From Eunapius fragilis (lineage: Eukaryota > Porifera > Demospongiae > Spongillida > Spongillidae), in contig OY811971.1 in NCBI GenBank assembly GCA_963681505.1, positions 4,607,545-4,671,544 of the forward strand: 64,000 nt of DNA. The letters are read 5' to 3'. The position numbers and the translations under genes were made by a program. Under the pieces are notes generated by a model. The model made no database searches. It was not told where the DNA came from and saw only the letters and a program-made list of their open reading frames with translations. Positions 35,401 through 44,732 of the stretch are shown piece after piece. How positions within the stretch are numbered: position 1 is the stretch's first letter; each line of letters starts with the position of its first letter.

Positions 35401-36411
35401 GCATGGGAATAAAGTGGCTTAGTGAGACAGGGGTGACCACCATTGTTGAGATGGACGAGATGTTCCAGTCCCTCTCCTTGGCTATGTCCTCACCTGACAG
35501 GACAGACCCCAAGTACCTAGACTTGGCACACACTGTTCTTGCAGTCATTAAGAAGGCCTGTGAAGAGTTCTGTCCACGTGTAGAGTTCTTTGAGATAATC
35601 TCCTGTCCTGAAGTCAGCTCAAACCACTCTATTGAGGTAGAGGTGTCCTTATTAAAGAAGGCCCTTTGTGATGGGAATAAACATGTTGCTCATTATGATG
35701 GCATACAACATGTTGTGATTGGAGAATGGATGAAGATAGAGCCATGTCTACCAAACCTTATTGGAGGTGAGGCTGTAGATAGGTGAGGTTACTAATATGA
35801 GGAATCTCTTCTTTGTCACGCAGTGTCTTCCTCTATGGTCCCCTGTCATCAGCCATTACCAGACATGGCCCACCAGCAGCCTGAGCCACATAAGGAAGGT
35901 TAGTATGACATGGTAGAGACATGTGCATGGACCAGGTGGGGTCGGTATGTACTTGGGTGTTTGAAGATAGGAGGGGACCATAGAAGTAACATGTCTATGG
36001 TACCTTTCTCATCTTCCCAGCTATTATCAGAGTATGGAAGGGGTATACATGTAGGAGGGGACTAGTGCCTAGGTGGGCATATGTAGTTATTGATCTTTCG
36101 TTATAGACACCACATTGACAATCCTCAGTAAAAGTGACCATAGAATAGTATTTGACGCTACTCTGTCTGCAAGTGATAAATGGAGGTCCATAGGCTGGAA
36201 GCTAGGCTTCACTGCAGATCAGCTGGATGCCATTGTACATGAACCTGGACGGCATGGGGAAGAGGATTGGTATATGGCCATGCTGAGGAGGTGGTTGGAC
36301 TGGGCACCACCTGACCACACTTATCCTTCTCTTCAAAGTCTGATATCAGTTCTTCGTGCAGTGGGCAAGGAGAAACAGGCATCTGACCTTAAATTTAAAT
36401 GTATGTCATGA
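17403..36411 (+). CDS. ANK-ROC-COR-Death protein (ROCO family, NLR/DAPK-like architecture)
   Basis: Multi-exon gene with phase-compatible joints. Exons: 17423-17521, 20442-20540, 21516-21614, 21920-22018, 23665-23763, 26247-26345, 26816-26914 (each 99 nt, phase 0, one ankyrin repeat), 28641-28892, 34206-35766, 35824-35898 and 36107-36411. Total is about 960 residues. Order: seven ankyrins (residues about 1-231), two more degenerate ankyrins and the GTPase P-loop GNSGAGKS (about 304-311), ROC switch DLAG (347-350), THAD specificity motif (413-416), COR (about 500-830) and a Death domain (about 865-950). ROCO proteins are GTPases; Death domains recruit apoptotic or immune adaptors, so a cytosolic signalling role is inferred. 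DAPK1 shares ANK-ROC-COR-Death, but no kinase exon is seen here. The start is uncertain: an ATG at 17403 is in frame, but copy 2 lacks it. An alternative end splices at 36394 to 36598-36611 (adds YDTP, stop). Confidence 0.85.
17423..26914 (+). CDS. Seven single-ankyrin exons of 99 nt (part of ROCO gene)
   Basis: Exon 1 reads WAARDGWTEEVKALLRQGAD. The other six follow one template, xGxSPLMMASxxGHFEIVKL then LLDKGAEVNHQNK. Each is exactly 33 codons with phase-0 ends, so exons can be gained or lost without frame change. Each of exons 2-7 lies in a duplicated unit whose upstream intron contains GATGTGTACTTATATTTACAG or a close variant and whose donor is GTGAGT. Exon 23665 is the most diverged (YVESLLMEGSSMGH; GVDVNCQNK) and that at 26816 has KDAEINHQNK. 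All are open. Ankyrin stacks bind protein partners; the ligand is unknown. Confidence 0.9.
17600..17810. repeat. Dispersed intronic repeat (copies at about 21175 and 24255)
   Basis: A block of about 170-200 bp (AGTATTCAGCACAACCAGTT, CCGCCCCTCTCCTGTGGCCA, CATACCCCCTAGCTGGGTGG) recurs at about 21175-21345 and 24255-24420. A sub-part (GTGGTCCAGTTGTGTTTCAG) recurs near 20715, 22190 and 63950. The copies sit in the introns of the ankyrin gene and spread with the exon-duplication units. Confidence 0.8.
18287..19745. repeat. 20-bp minisatellite, about 73 copies, in ankyrin-gene intron 1
   Basis: Tandem array of GGACTGTAAGCATTGGGGGA with 18-, 19- and 20-bp versions and point variants (TTTGAGGCAGAA, TTGGAGGAGGA). 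A rare variant series (ACTGTACGCA, then GGGGGTTGACTG, then ACTGTATGTAAG) occurs at 18991 and again at 19653, so the array contains a segmental duplication of about 662 bp. Long minus-strand open frames arise only because the repeat lacks stops in those frames. Confidence 0.97.
20860..21165 (-). repeat. Dispersed repeat with coding-like remnant (second copy about 22300-22745)
   Basis: On the minus strand one frame reads KLSQRWYQGMFQNKTRACDQ then TNYDAEMTANNLNVCGKGHK before a stop. The second copy (22300-22745) keeps QYQGMFQDKT and NSLNVCGKG in shifted frames. The paired occurrence and protein-like composition suggest a degraded exon or mobile-element ORF copied with the ankyrin units. Family not recognised. 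Confidence 0.35.
24784..25562. mobile_element. Possible outer element with GGCGGATC(C/T)AG ends
   Basis: Left motif GGGGCGGATCTAGC at 24785 and, inverted, CTGGATCTGCCACTG at 25547-25561, each followed inward by G/C-rich runs. Similar motifs occur at 12036. They could be ends of a degraded DNA transposon that later received the MITE at 24984-25525, but similarity is limited to about 15 bp. Confidence 0.3.
24984..25525. mobile_element. Terminal-inverted-repeat MITE (542 bp), TAGTCTC-ACCCAGACC family
   Basis: The left arm (TAGTCTCTACTCAGACCCAC, then GGATGGATTACATCACCGCT, ACGCGAGAAATGGGTCTGG, GTCGTTCT) and the right arm (complement at about 25435-25525) pair over roughly 90 bp. No transposase ORF lies between. 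The terminal sequence matches the palindromic element at 44733-44888 (TAGTCTCGTACCCAGACC), so the two form one family. Flanks are C-rich, so a target duplication cannot be judged. Confidence 0.75.
27583..27819 (-). other. Unassigned minus-strand ORF with coiled-coil character
   Basis: A 78-codon ATG-initiated ORF on the strand opposite the ankyrin gene, inside its intron. It contains QHAQLREQIRDMTSEREDL and IGKVSSQEESL, which has heptad-like hydrophobic spacing and high charge. No family assignment. It could be an exon relic of another gene or chance. Confidence 0.25.
28641..28892 (+). CDS. Ankyrin/P-loop exon of ROCO gene
   Basis: Phase-0 exon of 84 codons. It starts LGYTALHQAARGD, a canonical ankyrin TALHxAA turn, continues DIDVNIKNHEGRTPMMEA (a second ankyrin), and ends VVLCGNSGAGKSTLTQ, a Walker A (G1) motif GxxxxGKS/T. 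The acceptor is ATTACCAG and the donor ACACAG|GTGAGA. The P-loop therefore sits at the very end of the exon. The rest of the GTPase is 5.3 kb downstream (34206), across an intron containing a 1.7-kb minisatellite. Confidence 0.85.
29247..29366. mobile_element. 120-bp MITE with GGCAAAGTGCATGCACGGT ends
   Basis: A perfect 19-bp terminal inverted repeat (GGCAAAGTGCATGCACGGT and its complement) encloses about 80 bp including CCACCTCCCATGTATTGAAT. A diverged relative lies at 33037-33160 in the same intron. No ORF. Confidence 0.75.
30888..32608. repeat. 22-bp G-rich minisatellite, about 78 copies, in ROC-domain intron
   Basis: Tandem CTCATATGGTGGTGGGGAGG-type units, mostly 22 bp with 15-21-bp deleted versions. 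The plus strand lacks stops in all three frames, giving apparent long ORFs that are not genes. Runs of GGGG, GGGG, GG and GG in every unit give the strand strong G-quadruplex potential. Flanks at 30770-30815, 32670-32715 and 33225-33260 share CGATTTGAACGCTTTCCTAC-like sequence, so the array may have arisen inside a dispersed repeat. Confidence 0.97.
33037..33160. mobile_element. Diverged relative of the GGCAAAGTGC MITE
   Basis: Starts TTTGCAAAGTCTGTCCACAG and ends CTGTATATGCACTTTGCA. The interior shares TGCCTCCCAT and AATGGCTAAATCATTG with 29247-29366. Inverted ends are eroded. Confidence 0.55.
34206..35766 (+). CDS. ROC-COR exon of ROCO gene
   Basis: A single large exon (520 codons plus 1 nt) from acceptor TTTCAG|CGT to donor GGAG|GTGAGG. 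The start continues the GTPase (NMVIYDLAGHHQYFSSH, G3/DxxG; VIVVGTHADLL, the ROC G4 position). The middle (HMMLAFFEEKLPPDLNAISL, then a helical section with GFIVFMPSDDPLKSWVVLKK) and the later FTTRFLHVLLLRLLFEFSQ and CDVWSMGIKWLSETGVTTIV match the winged-helix COR region as seen in DAPK/ROCO proteins (family recognition by eye). The frame is fully open. Splicing at 35766 rather than reading to the TGA at 35784 keeps the frame into the next exon (35824-35898). Confidence 0.88.
35824..36411 (+). CDS. Linker and Death-domain exons of ROCO gene
   Basis: 35824-35898 (phase 1 to phase 1) encodes a short proline-rich linker with PLPDMAHQQPEPHK. 36107-36411 encodes DKWRSIGWKLGFTADQLDAI, then HGEEDWYMAMLRRWLDWAP and SLQSLISVLRAVGKEKQA. 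This has the six-helix Death-domain pattern (W-x-x-L-x-x-x-L-G, L-x-x-I, M-L-x-x-W, L-x-x-A-L). It ends TGA at 36409, or splices from a GTATGT donor (36395) to 36598 for an end YDTP. Confidence 0.82.
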
Positions 36412-36611
36412 ATTGATTAGTTTATGATATCACATTTTATTTCAATTGACCTTGCTAATTTAATTTCTAATGTTTTTTACTTTAAACTACAGAACATTCT
36501 TTACCTTGAATTTGTACATGTAATGTGTTGATTTGTTTATGTCTGATTTAAAAGTCAGAGCTAGATAATATATAAAAACTATACATGTATATTACAGATG
36601 ACACTCCATAG

Positions 36612-37512
36612 ATGACTCTCATCACCATGTACAGATGATACTCATGGCTACATGTGACCCTCATGACCCACATGACATTGGACAACCCTATAATGATCAG
36701 TGATGATCCTTGTGACCATATGTGACATTGATGGCCCTCTGACCCTTAAGTGACCTGCATGATAAAAGATGCGAACACATGGTGGCATTTCAGGCTTGTC
36801 AGCTGGGGCAACCTAACAAAGGTATACTAGAATGAAATCATTACAAAAAATATATATAAAGATTAATACATATAAATAAAAGTGACACCAACACATTTAG
36901 AGCGCCCCCCACGGGCCGCCAATGTAAGTTACCTTTCGCGGAATCCATCGATCGTCGCTGTGTCACTTCCACTTTTTCACTGACCTAGCTTGCATGGTTC
37001 ACTAGACATGAGGTGTACTTACGTGCCACCAAAAATAATATACATTTTCTTTCTAGGCCATGCACTAGCTGCTGCGTTTATATAGTACCGCACGCGCGTT
37101 TCAGCTGGCAGGCCTAGGTTTGGAGTTGAGATGCACGCGTACGCTTAATAAATAGACTAAACGGCAGAACGTTACGTTTCGCAGCAAACTAAATGTCCAA
37201 AAGCAGAGTTTGGTATATCCTTGGTAATATGTTATGCGGTGAACGTTGCGGCAAACATCCATGTATTTATGGTTTTGTTTACTGAGATAAAAACGAAAAT
37301 GAATAGTTTGTCCACACCGCAGCTTGCGCTCTTTTCTGGTACAAAATGCCTTAAACACGTACATGTATCATTCCCGGCCCGTTGGCAGTTATAAGCCATC
37401 AATATATAATTCAATAAATACTGAGCAGTACCAGCTAGAAACCTCATGGTAGAACACCGCTCCACGCATCTGACAAAGCCGCCAATCGAGACATTACGAT
37501 ATTCAGAACGTC
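36612..37512. other. Intergenic between copy 1 and copy 2 of the duplicated unit
   Basis: 3' flank of the ROCO gene followed by the 5' flank of the second Ig/FN3 copy. A sequence homologous to 4192-4300 begins at about 37471 (CTGACAAAGCCGCCAATCGA). No gene recognised. Confidence 0.6.
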
Positions 37513-37575
37513 ATGGCCGAACGTCTGGAAAGAGCTGTACCGAAATACTTGGACACCTGTCACCTGTGCAAAGGA
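37513..37575 (+). CDS. Candidate first coding exon, copy 2 (21 codons)
   Basis: Paralogue of 4224-4286: ATG, then AERLERAVPKYLDTCHLCKG, then a GTACGT donor. Same length and frame. See copy 1 for reasoning; the downstream exon is unknown. Confidence 0.3.
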
Positions 37576-37805
37576 GTACGTAGCTCGTTTGATTAATGCA
37601 CACGTACAATACTGTAGAGAAAGTGCGAACGTATCTAAATTGCCGTGCCCACTGCGCGTATTTTGAGGGAGGGCGCACTGATACCTTCAGCCGGGTCCCC
37701 AGACATGCATGCGACTAAGTGTTGATTACGTACATCACAATAATTCTTTTTACGTCCGTTAGTATGCGGGGGATAGCGATGAATTAAGGAATTAAACCGT
37801 TACGG

Positions 37806-37922
37806 GAAAAGCGAAGGGCAGGGGTAATCGATTTGCTACCGATATCTGCATATGAAGGAGACGAAAAGAAAAACAGAATCGGTTATTTCGACTAAAGGAA
37901 AAATCTGAAATCGGTAACCTGC
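37806..37922. other. Conserved upstream block shared by both Ig/FN3 copies
   Basis: AAAAGCGAAGGGCA, GGGGTAATCGATTTG(C/T)TACC, AAACAGAATCGGTTATTTCG and ATCGGTAACC occur here and at 4557-4693. The segment contains inverted TCGGTAAC/GGTAATCGA-type motifs. It is the best-preserved non-exonic stretch between the two 5' regions, so it may be promoter or 5' UTR (inference). Confidence 0.4.
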
Positions 37923-38143
37923 TAGGCCTATTCTACTATAAAGTGCATAGTCGACCGAATAGGTAATCGCGATTAACCTGAAAGTCGGTTGCACACCCTA
38001 TATTGATGCTTCTGAAACCATGATAGTCGTGCCCTGACCAACTCTGGCAGACTCCAACACCTACCATGTGCTTCGCTTACAACTCTATTTTAAGCGTCAG
38101 TGCTGTTGGATCCGTTGCGATAAATGGTAAGTCACATTCGTAG

Positions 38144-38149
38144 GTGTGT

Positions 38150-38196
<47 letters not shown>

Positions 38197-38204
38197 TGTG
38201 TGTA
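38144..38204. repeat. (GT)n microsatellite
   Basis: GT tract in the intron between the signal-like exon and Ig1 of copy 2. The corresponding 290 bp, including the upstream exon, is absent from copy 1. Confidence 0.95.
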
Positions 38205-40511
38205 CTGCTTTTCAAGTGCTTAGTAATACTTTCCCTTGAGCAGGTATTCCGGCTGCCTTTGTCCCCGGGGGTACACCTTCAGACCAGGTGGTGTTCATTG
38301 GACAGCCTCTACAGCTCACCTGTACTGCCCCTGGAGCTCCACCCCCAACCTACCGGTGGTTCAAGGACCTCCTCCCCATCTCCTCTTCCTCCTCGGTCTC
38401 TGTGGACGGTGCATCAGGAAGGCTGCACATTGGAACCACTGATGGCTCCCATGCAGGGAGGTACATGTGCAGGGCGACCAATGAGGTTGTAGGAGTGGGG
38501 ATAATAGGTGACATCTCAACATCTGCTGACGTCTATGTCATAGGTACGTGGCCTGATGGAGATATATAAAAATGGCCCAGGCAATTGCAACAGGAACCTT
38601 TGTATGATCAGAAAGCTCACAAATACACACACATGACAATTTATTTCTATACTAAAAAGTTGGTGATGTAAATTCAAGTAAGTAATTAAAAGCCCCCCTT
38701 CTGTATAATACATGTACATGTATCTATGATTTGGGTATGTGTACTCATGTGTGTGTTGTCTTTCACAATGGGATGTCTATGGCACAACAGTTGTTAACCT
38801 GTATTCTTATTATCAGAGGAGACAAGGATAACACAGTTTGCTCAGAGCAACCTCTCTGTCATAACTGTGGAGACAGCCACTCTTCCATGTGTGGCCACGT
38901 CAGCTGTGGGCACTGAGGTCTCCTACAGGTGGACCAGGAATGGTACCCCTCTCACCGTTGGGGGAGGCAGACTGTACTATGTGAACGGCACTGGGACCAT
39001 TGTCATCAACGAGACAGAGATCGGGGACACGGGCCTGTACAGCCAATACTCAGACATACGGATACATGGGAATGTCACACGTGGATGCAGTAGTGTCAAA
39101 CGTCAACACTGAAAACCAAGGCATTTATACCTGTACCAGTGGGGCCATCAGCTCCTCCAGCACCCTTACCATCAGAAATGAGTACTACAAAAAGTGTCAA
39201 TTCTTTTTTAAAATTTGTACATGTATTTATTTAGATCATCCACTCCTGTATGCCAACCATAAGCCTTTCCCCTGTACCAAGGAGCTTCCTGTATGCCCAC
39301 TGGGCCTTGCAGGTAAATTTAAATGGTTGTCCAATGAAGCCAATTGCATTTGACAAACTGACTCCATTGGTAAATGTAGCAGGCAGGGCTGTTCAGGAAT
39401 AGATGTGCATAGGTTTAAAACAAAGATTCAGTAAAGAAAAAGTATTATAAATGGACCAGACTCACTTAGTATGGTGATGTTTCCAGCTGCACTGACGTTT
39501 GCTACTGGACCAGAAGCAAAGCACTGGTACAGTAGATGCCTGTGTATGCCAGAGTTCGTGAGGGCACGACAAGGGTGCCGTCTCTCCTACCCCATACCAG
39601 GTGGGGCTGGAGGAGCATCACCATCAGCCCTGTGCAGTCATCAGACGCTGGCTTGTACCAGTGTACGGTCTACACCCAGCTGGTCAACTCCTTTTTCCCT
39701 CCTATTGCTCTGCCTACTGCTGCTTGTCTCCTCACAGTGTCAGGCAAGCCACACACACACACACACGCATACACACACACACACCCAAAGCATCCTCCCT
39801 CCCCACACTAGGCCTAACTAAGATCAGTATTGTATACTGTACATGTATGTGCTCAGATTTTTTTTTTCGTGCTTGACAATTTAGGGACACCTGTAAGTAA
39901 TAATGATAATAATTAATGATCACATCATTCAACCCAATATTTACTACATTCCTTTCTGTTTTTTCCTCTGATATGTATACTTGCACACACACCTACACAC
40001 ACAGCACAAACTGTGATCACGCAGTCACTTCCTAGCAACCTCTCCATCCAAATCGGCGACACAGCCACCCTCCCCTGCACGGCAACCACGCCCATCTCCA
40101 ACACACAGCTGCTGTACAACTGGACCAAGGATGGCTTGCCCCTCAGCGTGGGCGGACGTCTCTCCTACCCCACACCTGGTGGGGCTGGAAGGAGTATCGC
40201 CATCAGCCCTGTGCAGTCATCAGACGCTGGCTTGTACCAGTGTACGGTCTACACCCAGCTGGTCAACTCCTTTTCCCCTCCTATTGCTCTGCCTACTGCT
40301 GCTTGTCTCCTCACAGTGTCAGGCAAGCCACACACACACACACACACACACATACACATACATGTACTATGCACAACACCATACACATGCAAACACACAT
40401 ACTGTACATATGTACATGTGCTGATATACATGTACATGCACACATACACATGACATACACACTTGCCTTCATTAGTAATGAATTACGTTGAGCCTCCGTG
40501 TGAGTACATGC

Positions 40512-40660
40512 ATCAGCACACAAGGAGAGGTATATTCCTGGTCCCCTTCTCCCTACCTCCTCCAGCACACAAGGAGAGATATGCCTGGTCCCCTTCTCCC
40601 TACCTCCTCCAGCACACAAGGAGAGGTATGCCTGGTCCCCTCCTCCCTACCTCCTCCCAT
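40512..40660. repeat. Threefold tandem repeat of about 48 bp
   Basis: Three copies of a unit starting CAGCACACAAGGAGAG and containing CCTGGTCCCC and CTCCCTACCTCCTC, in the GC-AG intron of the Ig/FN3 copy. Confidence 0.85.
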
Positions 40661-41354
40661 ATCCCCTCCTCCCCCTTTGCCTTGTTCCTCCACCACTCCC
40701 TCAACATGCAGCCACTGTAGCAGGTGCAGTCATTACATGCTTAATTCTGCCCCTCCCCCTCCCAGAACATGTCCTCCTATGACACCCTCCCCCTTCCTTA
40801 CCTCACCCTTCCCCCTCTTCCTCTCACTCTCTCAAAACACAACCATTTTCTCATAGTGCCTCTACCCTCACCATTCCTCCACCTACTCCTATCTCTAACA
40901 TCCTCCCTCCTTTCCCCTCCCTCATCAATACACAGCCACACCAGTAGATGCCATCATAATGGCCGCCATTGCTCTCAACTCCACGGCCATCCAAGTCAGT
41001 TGGACCTACAGCGGGGTCATTGTCCGGCTAAGTGGGTATGTCTTGCAGGTGAGGGTGCAGTTGTCAGCTGGCTGGACCAACGGGAGCGTTGTGTCCCCTT
41101 ACGCCATCACCGTGGCGACGGTGGACTCCCTGGTGCCCTTCACTTGGTACAACGTCCAGGTGGTGGCCCTGCAAAATGGCGGCACCTCAGTGGGGAGCAA
41201 GGTGTTTGCTGTGATGACCCCAACGGCCACACCATGGGAGGCGCCCTCCGGTCTGGTGGCCACGCCCATTAGCTCTACAGAAACAAAGTTAACCTGGGTG
41301 GTAAGTGTTAGCTTGGTTTGCATGATTGGACCGAATTTTTTTTCAAGCACACTA

Positions 41355-41706
41355 TGACACTTATACCCAACATACACCTCTATCAGCACCTATACCTACC
41401 CATACACCTCTATCAGCACCTACACCTACCCATACACCTCTATCAGCACCTACACCTACCCATACACCTCTATCTGCACCTACACCTACCCATGCACCTC
41501 TGTCAGCACCTACACCTACCCACACACCTCTATCAGCACCTACACCTACCCATACACCTCTATCAGCACCTACACCTACCCATACACCTCTATCAGCACC
41601 TACACCTACACATACACCCATATCAGCACCTACACCTACCCATACACCTCTATCAGCACCTACACCTACCCATACACCTCTATTAGCACCTACACCTACC
41701 CATACA
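41355..41706. repeat. 30-bp minisatellite (CATACACCTCTATCAGCACC unit)
   Basis: About 12 copies of a 30-bp unit (CATACACCTCTATCAGCACC plus TACACCTACC) directly after the FN3 exon donor. The same array, again about 12 copies, is at 49647-50010. Because 30 is divisible by 3, it gives a spurious repetitive ORF. Confidence 0.97.
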
Positions 41707-41719
41707 GTGACAGGCTCCT

Positions 41720-42420
41720 TGCACATCTTTGGCCGTGCCAACTCACTCCTGAGCCCTGCCAGTGTCACCTACACTAATGGAGCATTATCCACTGATGGCA
41801 AACCAGCCACCTGATGAGGCCAGGCCAGTGCATGCACTGCCTCCTCTGCTGCAGCCCGTGACTCAACAGACTCACCCAGATGTTGGAGGTAAGAGTGCCA
41901 GGTGGATTTCTTGCACAGGGAACACTGGAACGCCTTGCCTTGCCTCTGCCCACAGTTTCCATCTCTTGAAGGCACCCAGGTACTTCCTAGTTGTGCTGTC
42001 AGCTCTAATGCTTAGCACCGTGGTGGGTAGAGCCTCTGCCAACCGCCATAGCTCAGGGTCCTCCAGGTCGCGCAGCAATGGCCAAACTCCCGCTGTTAGC
42101 ACATCTTCGCTCAGCGCCTCCTTCACGCCCTCCAGAGCAGCTTTCCCTGGACCATCCACCACGCCCCGCTCTGCCTTGGCGAGTTGCAGCCCTGCCTCCA
42201 CAATCCTCCCCTGCACTGCCGCGTTGAAGGAGTACTGCTCCTCGTGACCCTTCTTCCGAAACTGGAAAGCCTGTACGCTCCTTAACGCCGCCAACTTCAC
42301 GGCTGTGTCCTCCTGAGCCCCTCCACTCGTGAAGCTCCGCCTGCAACGTATTGATCGCAGCCAGCACCAACTCTACAGCGTCACGGCCCTCTGCTCACAC
42401 TTCTTCGCGATTCTTGATTG
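41720..42420 (-). mobile_element. Tyrosine-recombinase mobile element fragment (Crypton/DIRS-like)
   Basis: The minus strand encodes, with frame changes, ELVLAAINTLQAELHEWRG, FRKKGHEEQYSFNAAVQGRI, STTRKYLGAFKRWKLWAEAR, VFPVQEIHLAL, YLQHLGESVESRAAAEEAVH, ALAWPHQVAGLPS and TLAGLRSELARPKMCKEPVT. This is the N-terminal SAM-like core-binding domain of tyrosine recombinases carried by invertebrate Crypton or DIRS-type elements (family recognised by eye). The catalytic R-H-R-Y domain would follow to the left but the sequence ends at the 30-bp minisatellite. Non-functional as it stands. A related N-terminal fragment is at 50502-50810. Confidence 0.75.
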
Positions 42421-42484
42421 GAAAAAAAATTGGTCTAATAAAAAAATTGTCTAATACATGTACGTTGCGTGCACACTTAGACTG

Positions 42485-42511
42485 GGTGAGGGCTATGGTG
42501 AGTGTGGTGGG
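42485..42511 (+). pseudogene. ALDH1L hydrolase-domain scrap, copy 2
   Basis: Encodes VRAMVSVV, the same segment as in RFLFPESVRAMLSVV at about 7118-7165. It is joined on the left to the recombinase element and ends at a GT-rich intron start. It marks where the copy-2 ALDH1L exon series begins. Confidence 0.5.
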
Positions 42512-42540
42512 GGGTGGATGGAGATGTGGTGGGGATGGAG

Positions 42541-42750
42541 ATGAGGTGTGGGTACATGTAATGAGGTGTGGGTACATGTAATGAGGTGTGGGTACATGTA
42601 ATGAGGTGTGGGTACATGTAATGAGGTGTGGGTACATGTAATGAGGTGTGGGTACATGTAATGAGGTGTGGGTACATGAAATGAGGTGTGGGTACATGTA
42701 ATGAGGTGTGGGTACATGTAGTGAGGTGTGGGTACATGTAGTGAGGTATG
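42541..42750. repeat. 20-bp minisatellite ATGAGGTGTGGGTACATGTA
   Basis: About ten near-identical 20-bp units, then degenerate GATGAGGTGTG repeats to about 42910. Confidence 0.95.
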
Positions 42751-43162
42751 ATGATGAGGTGTGGGTAATGAGGTGTGAGTGATGATAATGAGTGTGGGTA
42801 ATGAGGTGTGAGTGATGATAAGGTGTAGGGGATGATGAGTTTGGTGATGAGATGTGGGTTGTGGTGAGATGTGGATGATGATAATGTGTTGATAATGATA
42901 ATGTGTTCTAACCTCCAGGCCTAGCACCTAAGTAATTTTAGAAGCCCTGATCTTTAAGGTTGATCCCCCAGTCTGCTTTAGCACCTGTACTAATTGACCC
43001 AACAGGCTGTCCTGGGGTAGCCTGGTCCCCAGGCCCCATTCTGGGAAGGCCTGGTCCCCAGGCCATGTCCTGAAGTCACACTAACAGCATACACATATTG
43101 CTCATTCATCCAAACTATCACCTTTGTCTTTGTGAGGATTTGATGGCTGCCTGTCCCTTCTG

Positions 43163-43231
<69 letters not shown>
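43163..43231. repeat. (AC)n microsatellite
   Basis: AC tract running directly into the splice acceptor of the 43233 exon. Confidence 0.95.
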
Positions 43232-43232
<1 letters not shown>

Positions 43233-43233
<1 letters not shown>

Positions 43234-43394
43234 GGGAGGTGGTCAGACTTAATGAGGAGGGGAAAGCCCCTCGCATCATTCAGTGGGAGGGCGGGGCATC
43301 CTACGACCAAATGTGGAAGGCAAAGGAGCTAGCTAAGGTGAGTGGGTGTGGCCAGTACTGGTGGGTGTTGAGATGAACTGGTGTACTTGTGTGC

Positions 43395-43454
<60 letters not shown>

Positions 43455-44299
43455 TGCAGATCAATTGGGACCAATCGGCTCTGAAGATCCACAACTTCAT
43501 CCATGGAAATTATACGGTGCAGTTTAGGCGATGGGCGGGGCCGGGAATTCCCCTTTTGCAGGCTTGTGCTACCAAATGTCATGAATGACATCATGTTTAA
43601 TCTGTCCACATTAGTTATTCATTACCTGGTAACCCTGTCCCTCACAGCTACCTGGAGCTTGGACTGAAATAGATGGAAAGCAGGTGACCTACGTTTCCAT
43701 GACGACAGGAAGCCCGTTCAGGGGAGGGTGGTGGTCATCGCTGGTCTGGGCACCCCTGCTGTGGTCAACAGTGAGGGCATGCACATCTATGGCAGCGACG
43801 GAAAGAAGGCACGTCGTGTGGGAGGGATGTGGGTGTGGCCGATGGGCGTGGCTGGTTGATGATAGGTTGTCTGTAAAGATGACATCAGGGTATCATTGGC
43901 AAAAAACCTTGGGGAGGGGGGAGGCCAAAGTCGGGTTGATATTTTTTAGAGGGGGTGATTACAAATTGGGCTATAAACAAGTGTTGTATCCATCACCTGT
44001 ATATGTACCACCTCATGGTTCATTTATAAAAGATCACTACATAATGTTCATTAGCTGCATTCATTCAAACAATTTGATAATGCATGAGATTTTAAAACTG
44101 ATGATGTCATGGTGATGATGTCATGGTGGTGATGTCATGGTGATGATGTCATGGTGATGCTGTGTTGTTGCAGGTGGTCATAACTCAGGTGCAGTTTGAT
44201 GATGGTCAGATGATACCAGCCTCCAAGTGGGGTCAGAACCAAGCACAGGAGAAGTTGGAGCTGTCACCTGAAGAGGCAGTCATAAGGGACAAGTTAAGG
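43233..44299 (+). pseudogene. ALDH1L hydrolase-to-linker exons, copy 2a
   Basis: Phase-consistent exons continuing the formyl-hydrolase domain: 43233-43337 (EVVRLNEEGKAPRIIQWEGG), 43460-43516 (INWDQSALKIHNFIHGN), 43648-43829 (LPGAWTEIDGKQVT; then in another frame VVVIAGLGTPAVVNSEGMHI, YGSDGKK) and 44174-44299 (VVITQVQFDDGQMIPASKWG). Family landmarks are EGKAPR, INWDQPA, PGAWTE and the QxEDGKMI-type strand. Within 43648-43829 about 10 nt present in the inverted paralogue (encoding LYGS) are deleted, so the frame breaks. The donor after YGSDGKK is a non-consensus GCACGT. A decayed copy. Confidence 0.85.
43398..43456. repeat. (GT)n microsatellite
   Basis: GT tract just before the acceptor (GATGCAG) of the INWDQ exon. 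Confidence 0.95.
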
Positions 44300-44732
44300 G
44301 TATGTGTGTGTATGTGTGTGTATGTGTGTGCGTTACATCATTAGGCGTTCATGACTAATTAGTTTCGAAGGTTGGCACCTTTGTTCTGTATTGTTCATCA
44401 CATTACATCATCACATTATAGTAGCGGTCAAAAAAAGCATTACGTTTCGTTTTCGTAGAACGATCGTTTTACAGTAGCGTTTGGTTTTAAAAAACGAAGT
44501 CAGAACGAAGTCAGAACGAAGTCGATACGAAGCCGATCTTGACACCTTTTTCGTTAACGATGTGCGCGCATTTAGAGCATCGTTGATTTTTACGGACCAA
44601 CGATACATGTACGTGTGAACGATGACGTTTAGGAGTAAGTATTGGCAATACGCGCTTCCACGAAACGTCCATCCAAGGGAGGTCCTGCAGCGTAAAATTG
44701 TGCGGAGGTTAATTCTGTACCCGCGTGACAAA

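Larger units (their letters stand above)
38066..41300 (+). pseudogene. Ig/FN3 cell-surface protein, copy 2 (part intact, disrupted)
   Basis: Exons: 38066-38126 (ATG, 20 codons, MCFAYNSILSVSAVGSVAIN, weakly signal-like, phase 1); 38244-38543 Ig1 (LTCTAPGAP, YRWFKD, GRYMC, complete); 38817 to about 39042 Ig2 (LPCVATSAV, YRWTRNG, GDTGLY). At 39042 the second-cysteine region is replaced by sequence from another Ig exon in a different frame (ENQGIYTCTSGAISSSSTL). 39484-39741 is a broken Ig with a frame change in mid-domain. 40005-40322 is a complete Ig (TATLPCTATTP, YNWTKDGLPL, DAGLYQCTVY) with a GC donor (G|GCAAGC). 40936-41300 is FN3 (VSWTYSGVI, WYNVQVVALQNGGTS). Phases join 40322 to 40936. The mid-gene frame breaks suggest loss of function unless splicing skips them. 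No transmembrane or cytoplasmic part is in the window. Confidence 0.75.

Noticed and set aside
35767-35786. Gene end at the TGA at 35784-35786 directly after the ROC-COR exon
   Set aside because: A GTGAGG donor at 35767 gives phase-compatible splicing into the 35824 and 36107 exons and a full Death domain. Stopping at 35786 would discard them.
41326-41814. Repetitive ORFs (PLSAPTPTHT and VWVGVGADRG types)
   Set aside because: They are translations of the 30-bp minisatellite, which lies after the FN3 donor. No evidence of retention in an exon.
42395-42927. Minus-strand HTSLHVPTPHYMYPHLIT ORFs
   Set aside because: Product of the 20-bp ATGAGGTGTGGGTACATGTA repeat.
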